A DNA stretch of 64,000 nucleotides from Catellatospora bangladeshensis (GCF_016862575.1 NZ_BONF01000008.1:62001-126000); one strand, 5' to 3'; shown: positions 1 through 11,166, counted from the first letter of the stretch. Numbers and translations are program-made. Notes: generated by a model not told the origin, from the letters alone.

Positions 1-1179
1 GCGCACCGTGGTGACCCCGTCCCCGCACAGGCCCGCGATCACCAGGCCGGCCCCGGCCCGGATGTCGCTCGCGCTGACCTCGGCGCTGGACAGGTTCGCC
101 CGCCCGCGCACCATGGCGTGATGGCCCTCGATGCGGATGTCGGCGCCCAGGCGCTTGAGCTCCTCGGCGAACATGAACCGCCCGTCGAAGATGTTCTCGG
201 TGATCAGCGAGACGCCGTCGGCGACCGCGGCCATGCCGATCGCCATCGGCAGCAGGTCGGTGGCGAAGCCCGGGAACGGCAGCGTGCGTACGTCCACCGC
301 GTTCGGGCGGTCGGCCTGGCGCACCCGGAACCAGTCCGGGCCGTAGTCCACCGAGCCGCCCCCCTGCTGGATCTTGTCCAGGGCGATCTCCAGGCAGCGC
401 GGGTCGACGCCGCGCACGGTGACGTCGCCGCGGGTCATCGCCGCGCCGAAGGCCCAGGTGCCCGCCACGATCCGGTCGCCGATGGAGGCGTGCCGGACCG
501 GCTGGAGCTGGTCCACGCCGCGCACGGTCAGCTCGGAGGTGCCCGCGCCGGTGATGCGGGCGCCCATCGCGATCAGCATCTGGCAGATGTCGACGATCTC
601 CGGCTCGCGGGCCACGTTGTCGATCACCGTGGTGCCGCGCGCGAGCACCGCCGCCATCAGCAGATTCTCGGTCGCGCCGACGCTCGGGAAGTCCAGGCTG
701 ATCTTGGCGCCGTGCAGGCCGGAGGGCGCCTCGGCGACCACGAAGCCGTGCTCGCCGCTGATGTCGGCGCCCATCTTCGCCAGGCCGGAGACGTGCATGT
801 CCAGCCCGCGCGAGCCGATCGCGTCGCCGCCGGGATGGGCCACCCGCACCCGCCCGCAGCGCGCCAGCAGCGGCCCGAGCACGCAGATCGACGCCCGCAG
901 GCGGCGCACCAGCTCGTAGTCGGCCTCCGGGTGCAGCACCGCGGGCACGTTGATGCGCACCTCGTCGCCCTCGAACGCGACCTCCGCGCCCAGCCGCCGC
1001 AGCACCTCGCCCATCAGCGCGATGTCGGTGATGCGCGGCACGTTGGTGATCACGCTCTCGCCCTCGGCCAGCAACGCTGCCGCCATGAGCTTGAGCGCGG
1101 AGTTCTTCGCGCCGACCACGCCGACCTCGCCGGCCAGCCGTACGCCGCCCTTGACCCTGATCACATCCACGTCGGCCAT
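1..1179 (-). CDS. murA: UDP-N-acetylglucosamine 1-carboxyvinyltransferase (MurA), C-terminus cut by window edge
   Basis: This enzyme transfers enolpyruvate from PEP to UDP-GlcNAc, the first committed step of cytoplasmic peptidoglycan precursor synthesis. The visible 393 codons start at ATG 1179 ([12 protein letters not shown]) and read through [15 protein letters not shown], typical of the MurA N-terminus, to [12 protein letters not shown] and [11 protein letters not shown] near the left edge; roughly 30-50 C-terminal residues lie outside. The active-site loop reads [13 protein letters not shown], so the position that is Cys in E. coli MurA (Cys115) is Asp119 here. The Cys-to-Asp form is known from mycobacteria and is insensitive to fosfomycin. 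It is divergent from the adenosyltransferase gene at 1265. Identification is secure. Confidence 0.96.
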   Translation of the reverse strand, partial: MADVDVIRVKGGVRLAGEVGVVGAKNSALKLMAAALLAEGESVITNVPRITDIALMGEVLRRLGAEVAFEGDEVRINVPAVLHPEADYELVRRLRASICVLGPLLARCGRVRVAHPGGDAIGSRGLDMHVSGLAKMGADISGEHGFVVAEAPSGLHGAKISLDFPSVGATENLLMAAVLARGTTVIDNVAREPEIVDICQMLIAMGARITGAGTSELTVRGVDQLQPVRHASIGDRIVAGTWAFGAAMTRGDVTVRGVDPRCLEIALDKIQQGGGSVDYGPDWFRVRQADRPNAVDVRTLPFPGFATDLLPMAIGMAAVADGVSLITENIFDGRFMFAEELKRLGADIRIEGHHAMVRGRANLSSAEVSASDIRAGAGLVIAGLCGDGVTTVR

Positions 1180-1251
1180 CGTAGAAGCCGGGCCTGGCGC
1201 CCGGACGCCCGCCAGCACCGCGCCGACGGAATCACCACCGCCGGGCACCAT

Positions 1252-1257
1252 TAGGCT
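1252..1257 (+). promoter_or_regulatory. -10 hexamer of a probable leaderless promoter for the adenosyltransferase gene
   Basis: TAGGCT ends 7 bases before the ATG at 1265, the spacing expected when transcription starts at or next to the start codon. No ribosome binding site is visible before the ATG. No convincing -35 element is seen. Confidence 0.45.
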
Positions 1258-1264
1258 CGTCGAC

Positions 1265-1843
1265 ATGGCTGTTCACCTCACCCGCATCTACACCAAGACC
1301 GGCGACGCCGGCACGACCGCGCTCGGCAACGGCGAGCGGGTGGCCAAGACCGACCCGCGCATCACCGCGTACGCCGATGTGGACGAGTGCAACGCCGCGC
1401 TGGGGGTGGCACTGGCGCTGGGCGAGCTCGCCGGCGACGTGCGCGACGTGCTCACGAAGATCCAGAACGACCTGTTCGACGTGGGCGCCGACCTGTGCAA
1501 CCCGATCACCCCCGACCCGAAGTACCCACCGCTGCGTGTCACCGAGGACTACGTCACCCGCCTGGAAGGCTGGTGCGATGAGTTCAACGCGCGCCTGGCC
1601 AAACTGGATTCTTTTGTCCTGCCGGGAGGCACCCCGGGCGCGGCGCTGCTGCACGTGGCCCGTACCGTCGCCCGGCGCGCGGAGCGCTCCACGTTCGCGC
1701 TGCTGGCCGAGGATGCGGCACGCACCGGCCCGCTGAGCGCACAGTACCTCAACCGGCTCTCCGATCTGCTGTTTATCCTGGCCAGAGTCGCTAATTCGAA
1801 CGGCGCGGGCGACGTGAAGTGGGTGCCCGGGGCCAACCGGTGA
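1265..1843 (+). CDS. Cob(I)yrinic acid a,c-diamide adenosyltransferase, PduO type
   Basis: The 192-residue protein adenosylates cob(I)alamin using ATP to make coenzyme B12. It has the PduO-family N-terminal ATP-binding motif [11 protein letters not shown] (residues 10-20), the central helix segment [12 protein letters not shown], and the C-terminal signature [11 protein letters not shown] followed by [17 protein letters not shown]. Length matches the family. The start at ATG 1265 gives the expected [15 protein letters not shown]-terminus and is preceded by a leaderless-type -10 box. Its stop overlaps the start of the next gene (GTGA), so the two are probably cotranscribed. The position next to murA and the atp genes is common in actinobacteria. 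Confidence 0.93.
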   Translation: MAVHLTRIYTKTGDAGTTALGNGERVAKTDPRITAYADVDECNAALGVALALGELAGDVRDVLTKIQNDLFDVGADLCNPITPDPKYPPLRVTEDYVTRLEGWCDEFNARLAKLDSFVLPGGTPGAALLHVARTVARRAERSTFALLAEDAARTGPLSAQYLNRLSDLLFILARVANSNGAGDVKWVPGANR

Positions 1844-2226
1844 GCCTGCACCACGTCGAGGTGTGGGTGCCGGACCTGGCCGCCACCGAGCGCTCCTGGG
1901 GCTGGCTGCTGGCCGAGCTGGGCTGGCAGGAGCACCAGCGCTGGGATCGTGGTGTCTCGTGGCGCCACGGCACGGCGTACGTGGTCTTCGAGCGCTCTCC
2001 CGACCTGGCCGGCGACCGGCACGAGCGGTGCGCGCCCGGCCTCAACCACCTGGCGCTGCACGCGGGCACCCCGGCCGACGTCGACCGGCTGGTGGCCGCG
2101 GCGGGCGGGCACGGCTGGACGCTGCTGTTCCCCGACCGGCACCCGCACGCGGGCGGCCCCGGCACCTACGCGGCGTACCTGGAGGACGAGCAGGGCTACG
2201 AGGTGGAACTGGTCGCCTCGGCCTGA
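1840..2226 (+). CDS. VOC (glyoxalase/bleomycin-resistance) superfamily protein
   Basis: This 128-residue cytoplasmic protein has one pair of the beta-alpha-beta-beta-beta modules of the vicinal oxygen chelate fold: LHHVEVWVPDL at the start, NHLALHAGTPADVDRLV in the middle and YLEDEQGYEVELVAS at the end. His4/His5, the His in NHLALH and the Glu in YEVELV are candidate metal ligands. The start codon is the GTG at 1840 that overlaps the upstream stop by four bases, implying translational coupling with the adenosyltransferase. The substrate cannot be inferred; members include dioxygenases, isomerases and resistance proteins. Confidence 0.82.
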   Translation: MSLHHVEVWVPDLAATERSWGWLLAELGWQEHQRWDRGVSWRHGTAYVVFERSPDLAGDRHERCAPGLNHLALHAGTPADVDRLVAAAGGHGWTLLFPDRHPHAGGPGTYAAYLEDEQGYEVELVASA

Positions 2227-2274
2227 AATGGCGGATCCGGCGCGCGCGTGCGCACGCGTGACTACCGTGTGTCC

Positions 2275-3246
2275 ATGGCCGCTGCGATCCTCGCGGAGGG
2301 GCTGGTCAAGCGGTACGGCTCGGTGACCGCGCTGGCCGGTCTGTCGCTCAGCGTGCCGGAGGGCGAGGTGCTGGGCCTGCTCGGTCCCGACCGGGCGGGC
2401 AAGTCCACCGCGGTGCGCATCCTGGCCACCCTGCTCCGGCCCGACGCGGGCAGCTGCCTCATCAACGGCCTGGACGTGCTGACCCAGCCCGCGCAGGTGC
2501 GCGCCGAGATCGGGGTGAGCGGCGCCCGCCCGGCCGTGGACGGCTTCCTCACCGGCTTCGAGAACCTGGAGCTGCTCGGCCGGCTGCACCGGCTGGGCCG
2601 CCGCCGGGCCCGTTCCCGCGCCGAGGAGCTGCTCGAACGCCTCCACCTCAGCGAGGCGGCACACCGCCCGGCGAGCACCTACCCGCCCGGCATGCGGCGG
2701 CGGCTGGACCTGGCCGGGGCGCTGGTGGGCACGCCGTCGGTGGTGCTGCTGGACGAGCCCACCGCGGGCCTGGACCAGCGCAGCCGGCTGGGCATCTGGG
2801 ACGTGATCGGCGAGCGGGTCCGCGACGGGACGACGCTGCTGCTGGCCACCCGCCAGCTCGACGAGGCCGACGAGCTGGCCGACCAGATCGTGGTGCTCGA
2901 TCACGGGCGCACCCTGGCCCGGGGCACGCCGGAGCAGCTCACCCGGCACATCGGCGGCGAGCGGCTGCAGGTGGTGCTGGGCAACCGGGCCGAGACCCAG
3001 GTCGCCGAGGACCTGCTCAACCGGGTCTGCGGCGGCCAGGCGGTGGTCGAGCTGGAGCAGCACCTGGTCCACGCGCCGGTGACCTCCGGCGCGCAGGCCC
3101 TGGTCGAGCTGGTACGCCGGCTGGACGCGGCCGGCATCGAGCCGGTCGACATCGGCATCCACCGGGCGAGCCTGGACGACGTGTTCCGCAAGCTCACCGG
3201 CCAGGCCGTGACGCCCACCCAGGCCGAGGAGGAGGCCCGCCGATGA
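2275..3246 (+). CDS. ABC transporter ATP-binding protein, DrrA/daunorubicin-resistance type, with degenerate signature motif
   Basis: The 323-residue protein is the ATPase half of an ABC-2 exporter with the permease encoded just downstream. Walker A is LLGPDRAGKST (usual GPNGAGKST), Walker B is VVLLDEPTAGLD, and the H-loop region is LLATRQLDEADELAD where family members usually have THxLEEAE. The ABC signature reads YPPGMRRRLDLAGAL; the normal SGG is replaced by PPG. The C-terminal 90 residues (ERLQVVLGN onward, ending SLDDVFRKLTG) match the DrrA accessory domain. A -10-like TACCGT lies 6 bases upstream of ATG 2275, so this start is preferred to the ATG 27 bases earlier. Catalysis may be weakened by the changed motifs. 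Confidence 0.88.
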   Translation: MAAAILAEGLVKRYGSVTALAGLSLSVPEGEVLGLLGPDRAGKSTAVRILATLLRPDAGSCLINGLDVLTQPAQVRAEIGVSGARPAVDGFLTGFENLELLGRLHRLGRRRARSRAEELLERLHLSEAAHRPASTYPPGMRRRLDLAGALVGTPSVVLLDEPTAGLDQRSRLGIWDVIGERVRDGTTLLLATRQLDEADELADQIVVLDHGRTLARGTPEQLTRHIGGERLQVVLGNRAETQVAEDLLNRVCGGQAVVELEQHLVHAPVTSGAQALVELVRRLDAAGIEPVDIGIHRASLDDVFRKLTGQAVTPTQAEEEARR

Positions 3247-3310
3247 ACCGGCGCGCTGCGGACCTGCGACCCGGCCGGTGCCCGCAGTGCGGTGCGGGCG
3301 GGAGGCGGCC

Positions 3311-4084
3311 GTGACGATCGGCGCGGGAGCCGGGCTGCGGGACGCGAGTGAGCTGGCCCGGCGCAGCCTGCTGCGCACCCGGCGGGCGCCGCGCACGCTG
3401 GTCCTGGCGGCGCTGCTGCCGCTGCTGCTGCTCCTGGTCTTCGGGTACGTGCTGGGCGGCTCGGTGGCCGTGCCCGGCTACCTGGACTTCCTCGTGCCGG
3501 GCGTGCTGGTGCAGGCGGTGACGCTGACGGCCGGGCTGGGCGCCGCGAACGTGGCGGTCGACGTGCGGCGGGGCATGGTCGACCGGTTCCGCACGCTGCC
3601 CGTCGGCTCGGCCGCGGTCCTGACCGGCGCGACCGCCGCGGACCTGGTCCGGCTCGCGGTGACGGTGACGGCGGGCGCAGCGGCCGGGGTGATCGCGGGC
3701 TGGCGGGTGGACGGCGGGCCTGCCGCAGCCGCCGCCGGCTTCGGCCTGCTGCTCCTGTCCGGGTATGCGCTGACCTGGGCTTCGTTACTGCTCGCGCTGC
3801 ACGCGCGCAACCCCGGCACGGCCCGGCGGATGGTCTACGCCTGCCTGATCCCGCTGGCCTTCGTATCCGGCGCGGTGGCCCCGACGGACCCGATGCCGTG
3901 GTGGCTGCGCCCGCTGGCGGAGGCGAACCCGGTCACCCTCACCGCGGCGGCGCTACGCGGCCTCTGGAGCGGCGCCCCGGGGACGGGGCTGTCCGCATAC
4001 CCCCTGGCCCTGCTCTGGCCCCTGGCCGTCCTCCTGCTGGCCGTCCCGCTGGCCCGCCGCCGCTACCGCCGCACGGTCCCCTAG
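3311..4084 (+). CDS. ABC-2 type transporter permease, DrrB type
   Basis: The 257-residue integral membrane protein has about six hydrophobic segments, beginning TLVLAALLPLLLLLVFGYVL, and the DrrB-like stretch FLVPGVLVQAVTLTAG followed by DVRRGMVDRFRTLPV. It is the membrane partner of the ATPase at 2275 and probably exports a hydrophobic small molecule or lipid; the substrate is unknown. The start is GTG 3311, with GGAGG ten bases upstream; an upstream in-frame ATG would add residues without membrane or family character. The gene ends at a convergent junction with the DUF2550 gene, separated by a palindromic repeat. Confidence 0.87.
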   Translation: MTIGAGAGLRDASELARRSLLRTRRAPRTLVLAALLPLLLLLVFGYVLGGSVAVPGYLDFLVPGVLVQAVTLTAGLGAANVAVDVRRGMVDRFRTLPVGSAAVLTGATAADLVRLAVTVTAGAAAGVIAGWRVDGGPAAAAAGFGLLLLSGYALTWASLLLALHARNPGTARRMVYACLIPLAFVSGAVAPTDPMPWWLRPLAEANPVTLTAAALRGLWSGAPGTGLSAYPLALLWPLAVLLLAVPLARRRYRRTVP

Positions 4085-4089
4085 ATCCA

Positions 4090-4152
4090 CCGACTTGCCA
4101 GGCACATGGGCGAAAGAACGCGCAAGATACGCCCACCTGCCAGGCAAGTCGG
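4090..4152. repeat. Dispersed palindromic repeat, family 1, copy A
   Basis: Arms of 15 bases (4090-4104 and 4138-4152) pair with one mismatch, and an inner GGGCG/CGCCC pair (4108-4112, 4130-4134) extends the foldback. The same element, including the central CAAGATACGC, recurs at 16676-16750. This copy lies between the 3' ends of two converging genes. Confidence 0.75.
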
Positions 4153-4167
4153 ACGATCTTGGGGTGG

Positions 4168-4590
4168 TCACATGGAGTACGGGGCGGCGGCCTCGAGCCA
4201 GGAGAGGAAGCCGGTGACGGTGTGCATCGGCATGGCGATCTCGACCTCGGTGCGGGAGTCGGCGCAGTGCAGCACGATCCAGTCAGCGGGCACCAGGACG
4301 GCCTCGTCGGCGGTGGGCGCGCGGCGGCTGAGCACCTTCAGCTCGCGGCGGTCGTAGCGGCGCCGCGGGCGCGGGGAGAGGCTGAACATGCGATACCAGC
4401 GGAGCTCGTCCCCGCGGAACTGGGCGAAGCCGGGTGCCCAGCCACGGCCCCCGGCCGCCTGGCGCAGCCGGAGGTAGAGCTCCACGGTGCCGTGCCCGCG
4501 CGCGAACAGCTCGCGGCGCACGAACAGGCCCGCCAGCAGGGCGAGCAGGACGACGAGGCCGATGGCGATTGCTTCGAGCAGCGACCTCAT
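4168..4590 (-). CDS. DUF2550 family membrane-anchored protein
   Basis: The 140-residue protein begins with one transmembrane segment (residues 5-24, ending LLAGLFVRREL) followed by a soluble domain with WAPGFAQFRGDELRWYRMFSL and a C-terminus matching DUF2550. DUF2550 genes commonly follow atpC in actinobacteria, as here (22 bases downstream of atpC). Function is unknown; the fold is predicted to lie in the cytoplasm given the Arg-rich segment after the helix. ATG 4590 gives the expected N-terminal helix. Confidence 0.85.
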   Translation of the reverse strand: MRSLLEAIAIGLVVLLALLAGLFVRRELFARGHGTVELYLRLRQAAGGRGWAPGFAQFRGDELRWYRMFSLSPRPRRRYDRRELKVLSRRAPTADEAVLVPADWIVLHCADSRTEVEIAMPMHTVTGFLSWLEAAAPYSM

Positions 4591-4612
4591 CGTCGTGGGC
4601 GGCGCTGGTCGC

Positions 4613-4897
4613 TCAGTGGCGGGCGGCCGGAGCGACCGGGTGGGCGTTCTCGGCGAGCACCGTCACACCCTCGGTCGTGACGGACAGGAAGCCGCCGAAC
4701 ACCTCGTAGGCCAGCTCCTCGCCGCCCGGGAGGATGATCCGCACGCCGCCCGGGTTCGCGAGCTGGCCGAGCAGCGGCGCGTGGCTGGGCAGCACGCCCA
4801 GCTCGCCCTCGGTGGTGCGGGCGATGACCATCTCGGCCTGCCCGGACCAGACCTTCTCCTCGACGGCGACGAGCTCGACCTGGAGCAGCTTGGCCAC
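4613..4897 (-). CDS. atpC: F0F1 ATP synthase subunit epsilon, lacking the C-terminal helical domain
   Basis: Epsilon sits at the foot of the central stalk with gamma. The 94-residue product contains the whole N-terminal beta-sandwich: LQVELVAVEEKVWSG, TTEGELGVLPSHAPLL (the conserved GxLGILPxHAPL motif), RIILPGG and YEVFGGFLSV. It stops about where the C-terminal helical hairpin would start; most bacterial epsilons are 120-140 residues. The start is GTG 4897 with GAGGAGAC just upstream. It is separated from the other atp genes by an LCP gene and an intrinsic terminator, so it needs its own promoter or readthrough. Confidence 0.95.
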   Translation of the reverse strand: MAKLLQVELVAVEEKVWSGQAEMVIARTTEGELGVLPSHAPLLGQLANPGGVRIILPGGEELAYEVFGGFLSVTTEGVTVLAENAHPVAPAARH

Positions 4898-4933
4898 GAT
4901 GTCTCCTCGGATGCGGCAGCGAATGGTGCAGCG

Positions 4934-4939
4934 AGTCTA
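4934..4939 (-). promoter_or_regulatory. Candidate -10 element for a promoter driving atpC
   Basis: TAGACT on the minus strand lies 36 bases before the atpC GTG in the short gap after the LCP gene. A small hairpin (GGATCA-CAC-TGATCC, 4968-4982) lies just upstream of it. No clear -35 is seen, so this is tentative. Confidence 0.3.
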
Positions 4940-4996
4940 ACCGCCGGTGATCGACGGCACCCACCAGGACCGGATCAGTGTGATCCGCCCGGCAGT

Positions 4997-6220
4997 CTAG
5001 TTGTTGATCAATTCCGGGTGGAAGGCGAGGTAGTTCTCGACCGCGCCCGCCGACACCGCCGCCAGGAACTGCTTGGCGTCGAGGTCGAGCTGCTCACCGA
5101 GGTACTGGTACTTCATCTTGGGCTTGGACTTCTTCTTGTCCTTCTTGTCGTCATCGTCGTCATCGTCGCCGCCGTCGTCCCCGCCGTCGTCGCCCTCGTC
5201 GTCTTTCTTGTCCTTGTCGAGGACGTAGCGGCCCACCCCGCCGCCGGACAGCCTGATCATGGCGATCCGGCTCGGGCGGATGTCCTGGAGCGCGAACGCC
5301 CAGTCGATCACGCCGTGGCCGCGCCCGCTGAAGGTCAGCGAGTCGCCGGCGGCCCGGAGCACCGCGTCGAGCTGCAGCGGATCGGCCAGCACGTCGGCGC
5401 TGAAGCCCTTGGCGACCATCGCGCGGACCAGTTGCTGCTGGTGGCGCTGGCGGGCGTAGTCGCCGCCGGTCACGTAGCGCTGGCGGGCGTAGTCCAGCGC
5501 CTGCCAGCCCTTGAAGTGGCGCAGGCCGGGCTCGTACACCATCTGCTCGCCGACGTAGCTGTCGCCGACCCGGTCGCGCGGGTCGCCGTCCGGCTCCAGG
5601 TGGATCGAGGCGACCCGCTCGTCGACGGTCATGTCGATGCCGCCCAGCGCGTCGATGACGTCCTTGAAGCCGCTGAAGTCGATGATCGCGCCCGCGTCGA
5701 ACCGCGCGATGCCGGTGTACTGGCTCACCGTCGCGGCCAGCAACTCGAAGCCCTGCGCGTAGTTCGCATTGGGGCTGCCGGGCACCATCGAGCCGAAGTA
5801 CATCGCGTGGGCCAGCTTGTCCTGGGCGTTGCCCGCGTAACCCGACTTCGGGAACGGCGGGATCGCCACCAGCAGGTCACGCGGGAGGGAGAACAGGTAG
5901 CCCCGGTCCAGCCCCGCGGGGACGTGCATGACCAGCACGGAGTCGGCGCGCGGGATCCAGGTCGGGTCGCCGCGCCGCGGGTCGATGCCGGCCAGCAGCA
6001 CGTTCAGCGGGCCCTTGATGTCCTCCGGGCGCGGCCGGGCCGGGCCCGTCTGGTCGCCGAACAGGTCCTCGTTGTGGATGGCGCTCTCGTAGCGGGCCAG
6101 CACCCGGTCCACGGTCACCAGCGAGGCTCCGCTGAGCAGCATCAGCGCCGTACCGGTCAGAACACTCCAGCGCGCCCACCGCGCCGCCGTACGCCACTGT
6201 TTCGCCACCATGAAGTGCAT
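4997..6220 (-). CDS. LytR-CpsA-Psr (LCP) family protein with an acidic insert, located between atpD and atpC
   Basis: LCP proteins act outside the membrane and attach teichoic acids, arabinogalactan or other polymers to peptidoglycan. This 407-residue protein has an N-terminal membrane anchor (residues 17-36), then the LCP domain with NVLLAGIDPRR (73-83), RADSVLVMHV (91-100; conserved Arg91 and Asp93), FSLPRDLLVAIP (110-121) and a C-terminal LDYARQRYVTGGDYARQRHQQ (242-262), the usual family signature. Residues 336-368 are a low-complexity Asp/Lys/Gly insert (bases 5117-5215). The ATG at 6220 lies only 8 bases beyond the T-tract of the atpD terminator, and no ribosome binding site is evident; ATG 6211 is an alternative start. 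Its position inside the atp locus is unusual. Confidence 0.9.
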   Translation of the reverse strand: MHFMVAKQWRTAARWARWSVLTGTALMLLSGASLVTVDRVLARYESAIHNEDLFGDQTGPARPRPEDIKGPLNVLLAGIDPRRGDPTWIPRADSVLVMHVPAGLDRGYLFSLPRDLLVAIPPFPKSGYAGNAQDKLAHAMYFGSMVPGSPNANYAQGFELLAATVSQYTGIARFDAGAIIDFSGFKDVIDALGGIDMTVDERVASIHLEPDGDPRDRVGDSYVGEQMVYEPGLRHFKGWQALDYARQRYVTGGDYARQRHQQQLVRAMVAKGFSADVLADPLQLDAVLRAAGDSLTFSGRGHGVIDWAFALQDIRPSRIAMIRLSGGGVGRYVLDKDKKDDEGDDGGDDGGDDDDDDDKKDKKKSKPKMKYQYLGEQLDLDAKQFLAAVSAGAVENYLAFHPELINN

Positions 6221-6228
6221 AACGAGAC

Positions 6229-6274
6229 AAAAACGGCGAGGCTCCTCCCCCGCCGGAGCGGAAGAGGAGCCTCG
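6229..6274 (-). terminator. Intrinsic terminator after atpD
   Basis: An 11-bp perfect stem (6237-6247 with 6264-6274, CGAGGCTCCTC) is followed on the minus strand by CCGTTTTTGTC, a proper T-tract. It lies 17 bases after the atpD stop and should end the main atp transcript before the LCP gene and atpC. Confidence 0.85.
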
Positions 6275-6290
6275 GGTGGACCGGACCGGC

Positions 6291-8650
<2,360 letters not shown>

Positions 8651-8652
8651 GG

Positions 8653-10287
8653 CTACTTCTTCTCGTCCACGATGCGGGTGACGGTCTCGGTGACCTCGTC
8701 GCCCTCGAGCGCGTCAGCGGGCGCCTCGTTGATCACGATGTTGTCCTCGGCGGGCAGGAAGCCCTCCTTGAACTCAGCGATGATCTTGTCGAGACGGCCG
8801 GCGATGTCGTCGTTCCAGGTGCCGCCCGCGATGCTCTTCAGCAGGTCGCTGTGCGAGGCACGCAGGTGCTGCAGGAACTCGCCCTCGAAGCGGCGCACGT
8901 CCTTCACCGGGATGTCGTCGAGCTTGCCCTCGGTGCCGGCCCAGATCGAGACGGTCTGCTCCTCGGCCGGGTACGGCGAGAAGTTCTGCTGCTTGAGCAG
9001 CTCGACCAGGCGGCCACCACGGTCCAGCTGGGCACGCGACGCGGCGTCCAGGTCAGAGGCGAAGGCGGCGAACGCCTCCAGCTCACGGAACTGCGCCAGG
9101 TCCAGGCGAAGACGGCCGGAGACCTTCTTCATCGGCTTGTCCTGCGCGGCGCCACCGACCCGGGAGACCGACGTGCCGACGTTGATCGCCGGACGCACAC
9201 CCGAGTTGAACAGACCCTCCTCGAGGAAGATCTGGCCGTCGGTGATGGAGATGACGTTGGTCGGGATGAACGCCGAGATGTCACCGGCCTTCGTCTCGAT
9301 GATCGGCAGACCGGTCATCGAGCCCGCGCCCAGCTCGTCGGACAGCTTCGCGCAGCGCTCCAGCAGGCGGGAGTGCAGGTAGAAGACGTCACCCGGGTAC
9401 GCCTCACGGCCCGGCGGGCGGCGCAGCAGCAGCGACACGGCGCGGTACGCCTCGGCCTGCTTGCTCAGGTCGTCGAACACGATCAGGACGTGCTTGCCGG
9501 CGTACATCCAGTGCTGGCCGATGGCCGAACCGGCGTACGGCGCCAGGTACTTGAAGCCGGCCGGGTCCGACGCGGGCGACGCGACGATGGTGGTGTACTC
9601 CATCGCGCCCGCCGCCTCCAGCGTGCCCTTGACGGACGCGATGGTGGACGCCTTCTGGCCGATGGCGACGTAGATGCAGCGGACCTGCTTCTTCGGGTCG
9701 CCGGACTTCCAGTTCTCGCGCTGGTTGATGATCGCGTCCAGCGCCACCGACGTCTTGCCGGTCTTGCGGTCACCGATGATCAGCTGACGCTGGCCACGGC
9801 CGATCGGGGTCATCGCGTCGATGGCCTTGATGCCGGTCTGCAGCGGCTCGTGCACGGACTTGCGGACCATCACGTTCGGAGCCTGCAGCTCCAGCTCGCG
9901 GAAGCCCTCGTTCTCGATCTCGCCCAGACCGTCGATGGCGGCACCCAGCGGGTTCACCACGCGGCCCAGGAACTTGTCGCCCACGGGCACCGACAGCACG
10001 CGGCCGGTGCGCTTGACCGGCTGCCCCTCCTCGATGCCCTCGAAGGCACCCAGGACGACGACACCGATCTCGCGGACGTCGAGGTTCAGCGCGACACCCA
10101 GGGTGCCGTCGGCGAACTCCAGCAGCTCGTTGGCCATGGTGGAGGGGAGACCCTCGACCTTGGCGATGCCGTCACCGGCCTCGGTGACGACGCCGACCTC
10201 CTCGCGGGAGATCTCGGGCGCGTACGAGGAGACGAAACGCTCAAGCGCTCCACGGATCTCCTCGGACGAGATGGTCAGCTCGGCCAT
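8653..10287 (-). CDS. atpA: F0F1 ATP synthase subunit alpha with actinobacterial C-terminal extension
   Basis: Alpha forms the non-catalytic sites of F1. The 544-residue protein has the P-loop GDRKTGKT (172-179), the VGRVVNPLG segment after the beta-barrel, and the ALYVAIGQK-like [13 protein letters not shown]. It is about 30 residues longer than E. coli alpha; the extra C-terminus (from roughly [10 protein letters not shown]) corresponds to the extension that in mycobacteria suppresses ATP hydrolysis. ATG 10287 gives the expected [16 protein letters not shown] start. Confidence 0.98.
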   Translation of the reverse strand: MAELTISSEEIRGALERFVSSYAPEISREEVGVVTEAGDGIAKVEGLPSTMANELLEFADGTLGVALNLDVREIGVVVLGAFEGIEEGQPVKRTGRVLSVPVGDKFLGRVVNPLGAAIDGLGEIENEGFRELELQAPNVMVRKSVHEPLQTGIKAIDAMTPIGRGQRQLIIGDRKTGKTSVALDAIINQRENWKSGDPKKQVRCIYVAIGQKASTIASVKGTLEAAGAMEYTTIVASPASDPAGFKYLAPYAGSAIGQHWMYAGKHVLIVFDDLSKQAEAYRAVSLLLRRPPGREAYPGDVFYLHSRLLERCAKLSDELGAGSMTGLPIIETKAGDISAFIPTNVISITDGQIFLEEGLFNSGVRPAINVGTSVSRVGGAAQDKPMKKVSGRLRLDLAQFRELEAFAAFASDLDAASRAQLDRGGRLVELLKQQNFSPYPAEEQTVSIWAGTEGKLDDIPVKDVRRFEGEFLQHLRASHSDLLKSIAGGTWNDDIAGRLDKIIAEFKEGFLPAEDNIVINEAPADALEGDEVTETVTRIVDEKK

Positions 10288-10347
10288 CCTCAGCTTCCTA
10301 TCGGTGTCGTGACTGTCAAGTCAGGTTCGGTGATGATCAGGCGCTCG

Positions 10348-11166
10348 TCAGCCGGCGAGCGCGTTGCGGACTGCGGCCAGCCGCCGTGCGATGGTGCCGT
10401 CGTACAGGTCGCTGCCGACCTTCACGCTCAGCCCACCCAGCACCGCGGGGTCGACGGTTACCTTCACCGAGACCTGACGGCCGTAGATGGCGGACAGCGA
10501 CGAGGCCAGCCGGGCCTCCTCCGCCTCGGTCAGCGCCTGCGCGACGGTGACGTAGGCGACCTGCGCCTCCCGGCGCTCGGCCGCCAGCTCCACCAGGCGG
10601 GTCAGGCCGTTGCCGAAGGAGCGGCCGCCGAAGCCCCGCACCGCCAGCTCGGCCAGGCTCACCGTCGCCGGCTTGGCCTTGCCGTCCAGCAGGCCGTGCA
10701 CCAGCTCGGCGCGCTTGGCCACCGGCACGGTGAACTCACCGATGCTCGCGGCCAGCTCCGGGCTCCCGGCGACGATCTGCCCGAAGCGGAACAGCTCGTC
10801 CTCGACCTCGCTCAGGTCGCCGGACAGCTCGGCCGAGGCCAGCAGCGCGTCCACGCCCAGGCGCTCGGCGCCGTCCAGCAGCTCCGCCGCGGCCGACCAA
10901 CGGCCGGACGCCAGGACCTTGACCAGCTCCAGGGTACCCGCGCTGATCTTGCCCGACAGCAGGGAGCCGACCAGCTCGGCGCGCTGCTCACCGGGGCGGG
11001 ACGGGTCCGACAGCGCGCGGCGCAGCCGCGGCTCCCGGCCCAGCAGGTCCGCGAAGGCCAGCAGCTCCTCCGCGGTCACCGCGGTGGCGGCCGCACCGGC
11101 ACCCCGGGCGGAGGCCTCCAGCGCCGCCCGGGCCGCGGTGTACGACTCTCGGCTTGCCGCCTGCAT
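10348..11166 (-). CDS. atpH: F0F1 ATP synthase subunit delta
   Basis: Delta links F1 to the peripheral stalk. The 272-residue product has the long actinobacterial form: an N-terminal helical half with LLAFADLLGREPRLRRALSDPSR and the C-terminal OSCP signature TVDPAVLGGLSVKVGSDLYDGTIARRL (cited in two parts: TVDPAVLGGLSVKVG, then DLYDGTIARRL). It is not fused to a second b subunit as in mycobacteria. ATG 11166 overlaps the atpF stop (TGATG) and is preferred to the TTG three bases earlier. Confidence 0.95.
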   Translation of the reverse strand: MQAASRESYTAARAALEASARGAGAAATAVTAEELLAFADLLGREPRLRRALSDPSRPGEQRAELVGSLLSGKISAGTLELVKVLASGRWSAAAELLDGAERLGVDALLASAELSGDLSEVEDELFRFGQIVAGSPELAASIGEFTVPVAKRAELVHGLLDGKAKPATVSLAELAVRGFGGRSFGNGLTRLVELAAERREAQVAYVTVAQALTEAEEARLASSLSAIYGRQVSVKVTVDPAVLGGLSVKVGSDLYDGTIARRLAAVRNALAG

